A stretch of DNA of 64,000 bases from Beroe ovata (lineage: Eukaryota > Ctenophora > Nuda > Beroida > Beroidae): NCBI GenBank assembly GCA_946803715.1, contig CAMPET010000254.1, forward strand, positions 34,520 to 98,519, given 5' to 3'. The notes under the pieces were generated by a model that saw only the letters and a program-made list of their open reading frames with translations, did not search any database and was not told where the DNA came from. The position numbers and the translations under genes are program-made. This document shows positions 58,836 to 64,000 of this stretch, piece by piece (position 1 is the first letter of the stretch; each line of letters begins with the position of its first letter).

Positions 58836-61800
58836 CTTGAGATCCTTGTTCATCTCGACAAAGTCCTCATCCTCGTCAGAATCACACTCAGGAAACTGGT
58901 ATATCCGGATATTGTTCTCTTCGATCTCCTCAAGTATCTGTGAAGGTTATCTCTTCGAATTTGGGGAATCTCCTTTGAATCGGTATGATAGTCTGAATTA
59001 TTTCATCGGAATCGGTGCCACGTGTCATCAAGATTGCTAATTTGGAGACACAATAAGCTAATTAGAAGACACATGCTAATTTGAAGACACGTGAGTTCGG
59101 AAAGAACTTCGTCTGTTTAGAAAATATTGCGTGGGAACTTCACTCCTTTTTCACTCACCCGCGCTTTCAAACTCCTGATCTCATTCTTTGTAAGAGTATC
59201 CGCTTTCGCTATCACGGGCACAATGTTTACCTTGTCATGCAGCGATCGCATGAACTTGATATCGATAGGTTTCAACCTGGGAGAAGGAAATTTTCAGGGT
59301 CAGTACTAAAAACACCGATCCCTTGAATTGAATCGCAATCTTTGCTGATTACTCGATGAGCTAGCGCAAGTGAACATCGATTCCTACGTATTTTTGGACG
59401 CTGAATCGATTCCCAACCGAATCTTGACCCTATCTCGCTTTACTGAGGGGCTGTATGTCACGTAACTTCAAGACATACAGTTGAGAAGAAAATGTATTTT
59501 TCACCTATTTCCGGATGAGCTAGCCAAAAAATTCTTTCATATTCGGATTCTACGTCAAAAAATGAGCCGGAAACACTCATTCCCACAATATTTTCAGATG
59601 AAATAATTTTTGGTGCCGGTGCGTCCCATTGATTTTCGTGTTTTTGCACCTTTTGCTTCCCACGGGTTTGAAATCACGATTTGGGCGTGGCTTTACGTCA
59701 AGTATAGATCTTGCATTGTCATAAAAAGGGCTGATTCTTGTAGCCTGAGAGTAGGACAGAAGATTTGGTGAAAAATTTCTGTCCTAAGTGCCTGTTAAGT
59801 TCCCCCTGGAGACCTTCAAAAATGACGTACAAAAGTGTGGGCATCATCGATCACACTTTCCTACAGATACTGATTTCGGAAATTCGATGATAAATTTTTG
59901 TTCAGTTTCAATACAAATACCACCAATTCCTCTCTATTTTTGGACTCTGAATCGATTCCCGACCGAATTTTAGCCCTATCTTGCTTCCCTGAGATGCTGT
60001 CCCCCACGTGACTTCGAGACTCACAAGTGAGACGAAAATGCAATTTTTGACCTATTTCTTGATGAGTTAGCTCAATAATTCTTCCAGATTCAGATTCTAC
60101 GTCAAAAAATGAGCCGGAAACACTTACTCCCACTATATTTTCAGGTAAAATAATTTTTGATGCCGGTGCGTCCCTGTGATTTTCGTGTTTTTGCACCTTT
60201 TGCTTCCCACGGGTTTGAAATCGTGATTTGGGCGTGGCTTTACGGCAAGTATGGATCTTGCATTGTCATAAAAAGGGTTGATTCTTGTAGCCTGAAAGTA
60301 GGACAGAAGATTTGGTGAAAAATTTCTGTCCTAAGTGCCTGTTAAGTTCCCCCTGGAGACCTTCAAAAATGACGTACAAAAGTGTGGGCATCATCGATCA
60401 CACTTTCCTACAGATACTGATTTCGGAAGTTCGATGATAAATTTTTGTTCAGTTCCAATACAAATACCACCAATTCCTATCTATTTTTGGACGCTGAATC
60501 GATTCCCGACCGAATTTCAGCCCTATGTTGCTTCCCTGAAATGCTGTCCGCCACGTGACTTCTAGACTCACAAGTGAGACGAAAATGCAATTTTTGACAT
60601 ATTTCCCGATGAGTTAGCTCAATAATTCTTCCAGATTCGGATTCTACGTCAAAAACTAAGCCAGAAACACTTATTCCCACTATATTTCCAGGTAAAATAA
60701 TTTTTGATGTCGGTGTGTCCCAGTGATTTTCGTGTTTTTGCACCTTTTGCTTCCCACGGGTTTGAAATCGTGATTTGGGCGTGGCTTAACGGCAAGTGTG
60801 GATCTTGCATTGTCATGAAAAGGGTTGATTCTTGTAGCCTGAGAGTAGGACAGAAGATTTGGTGTGTGTCCTAAGTTGTCATTAGGTCTTCATTAGAGAC
60901 CGTCAAAAATGGAGTACAAAAGTGTGGGCATCTTCGATTAAATATTTGACTGATCATGATATCAGAAATTCGACCAAAATTTTTTGTCACATTAGTAAGC
61001 AAATACCATCGATTCCTACGTAATTTTGGACGCTGAATCGATTCCCGACCGAATTTTGGTGCTATCTCATTTGCCTGGCAAGATAGACGTCAAACCCGAC
61101 CTTATCATGTCGCCTATCATGGTGCACCATCGAGGACAATCTGGTCAGCTGATGTCAGAAATAGACCGAAACATAGCTTCAATCATAGGACTTGCAATCA
61201 TAGCAATTTTAGCAAATCGTATTAAGTTTGACAGCATGACACCTTTTGCAGTCTTCATGAAATGGCAATTTTGTGACAACTGCATAATATATACCTCAGC
61301 GTAGCACGCGAAACAATTTTCCTGAACAATGTAGTTATTTGCCGCGCATTGCGACGCGCGCAGCACTGACCGCCGAATTTCGCGCGTTACATAAAGTACA
61401 GCTCGTGGGAAATTGCCACTTTGTGACAAAGTTAACAAGCGGCAATTAGACGCTTGTCGGTCGAATGAGGAAGGCAAAATGGCCTAATCTTGCAATCTTC
61501 ATTCTCTTGTCCTGTACTAGAAGTAGATTAGTTGCTGCTCAACTAAGCACACTAATACGTCTACATGATATCTAACCCCAAGATTAGAGGTTATGATTGA
61601 CAGTGATATTTTATGAGAGTCGGGGACCATCAAATTGTGGAGAGGGAGACAATCTTACCCTCTACCGTAGGGGCTGATAAAGTAGAGACAGCAGTGCACT
61701 CTGTTGTCCACAATGTTCCGTCTATTGAGACCACTCTCGTCTTGCAGGTACGCTTCGTACTGGTTAGCTACATACTCAATGATAGCCCCTTCACTGGTGA

Positions 61801-63073
61801 GAATAGAGAATTTCAATCAAACCCCCACTCCGATCCCACTCCGACCCCACTCCACCATTAGTCCCCATAATCAGTCCCTGTGGTCACCCTCAGTCCTCAT
61901 GGTCACCCAACTTACCACTTATCATTGTTGAGAGCGTCCCCAAATCCGGGAGTATCGACCACAGTTAGTCTCAGTCTCACTCCCTTCTCCTCAATCTCCA
62001 CACAGTTAGTCTCAATGGAGACTGTCTTGTTGATACGCTCTGTGGCACGGATCGAGTCTCGAGTTTTTGTTTTAGAGTCTCAAATTGGGGGGAAATGAGT
62101 CTGTTGTATCCAAAACAGGATCACAGATTCGGTAAGCAACAGGATTCAAAATGAACTGGCTCACTAGGAGAACTAAAACGAGGAGAAATGGGTATGTTTT
62201 TGAGGAGAATAAGATTGAGAACTAACTCCAAACCTTGTGCTGGGATGGGTGAACGTTTGGCATAGAGGTCAGTGAGAAACAGAGAGTTGATGAGAGTACT
62301 CTTGCCAAGACCACTTTCACCTGTAAGGATTTGAATATATTTGATATCTGGTCATATTGGAGTCACATATATAATATAGTATTCGTTTTTTGGACGAATT
62401 GTATACTTCAAGCTCGTGAATTACACAATACATTTCGTGTATAAAACACTGCTAATGCATGATGCATACATTTAGTGTGCACTATTAACTGCACACTGTA
62501 ATATAAGGGAACATTGTACGTAAGAGAACATTGTACGTAAGTTTAGAACTACACTAAGAAAGGCTTCATATAAGTGTCAATGTGTCAGTACTTGTCAAGT
62601 TACAGTGTGTATTGGGAACAATACATATATCGTCAAACACACACCCCCGGCTTCAAGCTACGTTCGCCGTATCATACACACACAGTATACAGTGTACGTC
62701 TCGTCACACAACTTGACATGGTTTGAAGTATACTTTACAAACCATGTAGCGAAACATTGTGGTACAACTTCGAATCGACGAACGATGATAAATCCGATAC
62801 GTTTCCGCCAAATCACGCCCTAATCACGCCCTTTAATCACGCCCTAATTGACTCACCCACAACCATGAGAGTAAACTCGAATCCCTTCTTGACACTCTTC
62901 CTGTGGACCTGAAACATACCATCCGTTAACTCACATCTATAATACAGGATTTCCTGTCATGGTTGTGACCATATATGGTATGATTCTTCCCAGTTATGCC
63001 CATATAAGGAATGATGACGTCACACCTGTTGCAGGTACAGCTTTGACATGTTAGGGAGGAACTCAAGGGACAT
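58836..63073 (-). CDS. Septin (SEPTIN2-like), 5' seven exons; 3' end missing
   Basis: Exons in coding order: 63026-63073, 62857-62908, 62234-62320, 61916-62039, 61659-61793, 59159-59276, 58836-58937, giving 222 residues with all phases matching. Features: [16 protein letters not shown], then [18 protein letters not shown]1 [16 protein letters not shown]3 VDTPGFGDA, the septin element [36 protein letters not shown]4 AKADTLT, and [19 protein letters not shown]. Septins are filament-forming GTPases of the cell cortex, cytokinetic ring and ciliary base. The acidic [12 protein letters not shown] segment resembles the SEPTIN2/SEPTIN5 type. The final third (the GRLYPWG part and the C-terminus) should follow to the left of 58836. 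The N at 58778 and the Gypsy segment lie there instead, and no such exon is visible. The intron 59277-61658 holds the 540-bp repeat array. The ATG at 63073 gives a short N-terminus. Confidence 0.92.
59377..61075 (+). repeat. Tandem array of a 540-bp repeat inside a septin intron
   Basis: Three full units start near 59383, 59928 and 60472, and a fourth is cut off after about 70 bases at 61009; spacing is about 540-545 bases. Each unit runs from a tttttggacgctgaatcgat-like start (first unit) through gattctacgtcaaaaaat, gcttcccacgggtttgaaat, cttgtagcctgagagtagga and cacaaaagtgtgggcatc-like words to the next start. On the minus strand the units keep a related open frame of about 63-111 codons. 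Related copies occur at 53310-53895 and 63488-64000. Confidence 0.85.
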
Positions 63074-63487
63074 GTTACATGTCGACATTATGATTCCTGA
63101 TTCCCAATTACCCCGCCCTCTAAAATCTAAACTTCCCCCTAACTTTCACGTCCTTTCAGAAAAGTCCTCAAATCTTCGCCGATCACCAGACTTTTACAGC
63201 GTACCAGACTTCTTTCATACCACGAATTTCTTACAAAAACGATTGTCAAAATATCTGAATTTGATATAATAATCAACATACCTCCATCATAGTGAGTGAT
63301 TGGACACAAACACAAGCAACACGTTGTTAGATACAAACAGGTACACAAACCGGGAAAAAACATAAGGAAATCAGTGGAGAAGAAATTGTGTTTGTGTTTG
63401 TAAGTGTGTGTACGTGTATTTATACACATGACAGCGTATATTAATTCGATATACATTATCGCAGCTATTATCACAGGGTTTTCGTGN
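63074..63487. other. Upstream of the septin start
   Basis: About 400 bases between the septin ATG and the N at 63487. A GT-rich stretch lies near 63380-63420. No gene is recognised. Septin 5' UTR or promoter sequence is expected here. Confidence 0.45.
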
Positions 63488-64000
63488 TTTCAAGACAACA
63501 GCTTAATCCGTTTGGGTGCTATCCTCAAATCCTCACTCAACCTTGCATGTTTTAGGCGGATAAGGGGTTATGGCGATCCTTAACTTGGGATGTGACTATC
63601 AGATTGACGTGAAATTTTGCTTATCAGAGTTTCTAATGGTCCTTGAGCTATGATAGAAGTTTTAAGACAACAGCTTAATCCGTTTAGAAGCTATCCTCAA
63701 ATGCTCACTCAGACTTGCATGTATTGGGTGGATAAGAGGTAATTATGGCGGCCCATAACTTGGGAACCGATTATCGGTCTTCAATATAAATAACATCGAT
63801 TCCTTTGTATTTTTGGGCGCTGAATCGACTCCCGACCGAATTGTAGCCATATCCCGCTTGCCTGAGGAGCTGTCTGTCATGTGACCTCGAGACTTACATG
63901 TGAGACGAAAATGCAATTTTTGACCTATTTTTCGATGAATTAGCTCAATAATTCTTCCAGATTCGGATTCTACGTCAAAAAATAAGTCAGAAACACTTAT
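63488..64000 (+). repeat. Copy of the 540-bp repeat family, cut by the window edge
   Basis: Begins immediately after the N at 63487 with caagacaacagcttaatccg, and the same words return at 63664, giving a subrepeat of about 172 bases. From about 63792 it follows the 540-bp unit (catcgattcctttgtattt, then gattctacgtcaaaaaat) to the window end. The arrangement matches 53310-53895. Confidence 0.8.

Overview
This is a draft-assembly segment from an invertebrate animal. The genes have many short GT-AG introns. They include animal-type proteins: a septin, the ciliary protein KATNIP, the chromatin protein SPT2/SPTY2D1, a rhodopsin-family GPCR and a Golgi galactose sulfotransferase. The phosphagen kinase is of the arginine type, which vertebrates lack. 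No feature fixes the phylum; an early-branching or marine invertebrate fits. Nine single N characters (21357, 32814, 42769, 43407, 46239, 51611, 53896, 58778, 63487) lie in the sequence. Several clearly mark imperfect contig joins: two are followed by a second, slightly different copy of the preceding sequence, and three cut open reading frames or genes.

Layout, left to right. 0.5-1.35 kb: 5' exons of AMMECR1 on the minus strand, with the 3' end outside the window. 2.3-2.65 kb: two small palindromic elements. 3.8-5.8 kb: an intronless gene joining a GTPase-like P-loop domain to a C-terminal Hsp20/alpha-crystallin domain, the most unusual protein here. 7.05-15.28 kb: a 19-exon SPTY2D1 gene (about 1,523 residues) with a very large Ser/Thr/Pro-rich exon. 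16.2-20.2 kb: a complete 12-exon USP36/USP42-family deubiquitinase on the minus strand, tail to tail with SPTY2D1. 20.2-23.3 kb: non-coding, with palindromic MITE-like elements. 23.3-26.3 kb: an intronless aldo-keto reductase, then a two-exon arginine kinase with a leader-like N-terminus. 26.6-27.0 kb: a possible 63-residue tail-anchored protein on the minus strand. 27.9-29.2 kb: an intronless galactose 3-O-sulfotransferase.

31.1-53.2 kb: 14 exons of KATNIP on the minus strand. A 16.4 kb intron separates the 51.3 kb exon from the 34.9 kb exon. Inside it lie an intronless GPCR (35.1-36.2 kb, minus), a gap-broken homocysteine S-methyltransferase (42.3-43.1 kb, plus) and assorted repeats. 53.9-57.9 kb: a 5'-truncated Ty3/Gypsy retrotransposon between two N joins. 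58.8-63.1 kb: seven 5' exons of a septin on the minus strand. The septin lacks its 3' exons and KATNIP lacks its 5' exons, both exactly where the N-bounded retroelement segment sits. 59.4-61.1 kb is an array of a roughly 540 bp repeat, also found at 53.3 kb and at the right edge.

The genes do not form a pathway. They are a typical set of unrelated animal housekeeping and signalling genes. The strongest leads are the GTPase-Hsp20 fusion, the arginine kinase with a putative organelle leader, the nested genes in KATNIP, and the repeat family whose copies keep a shared reading frame.
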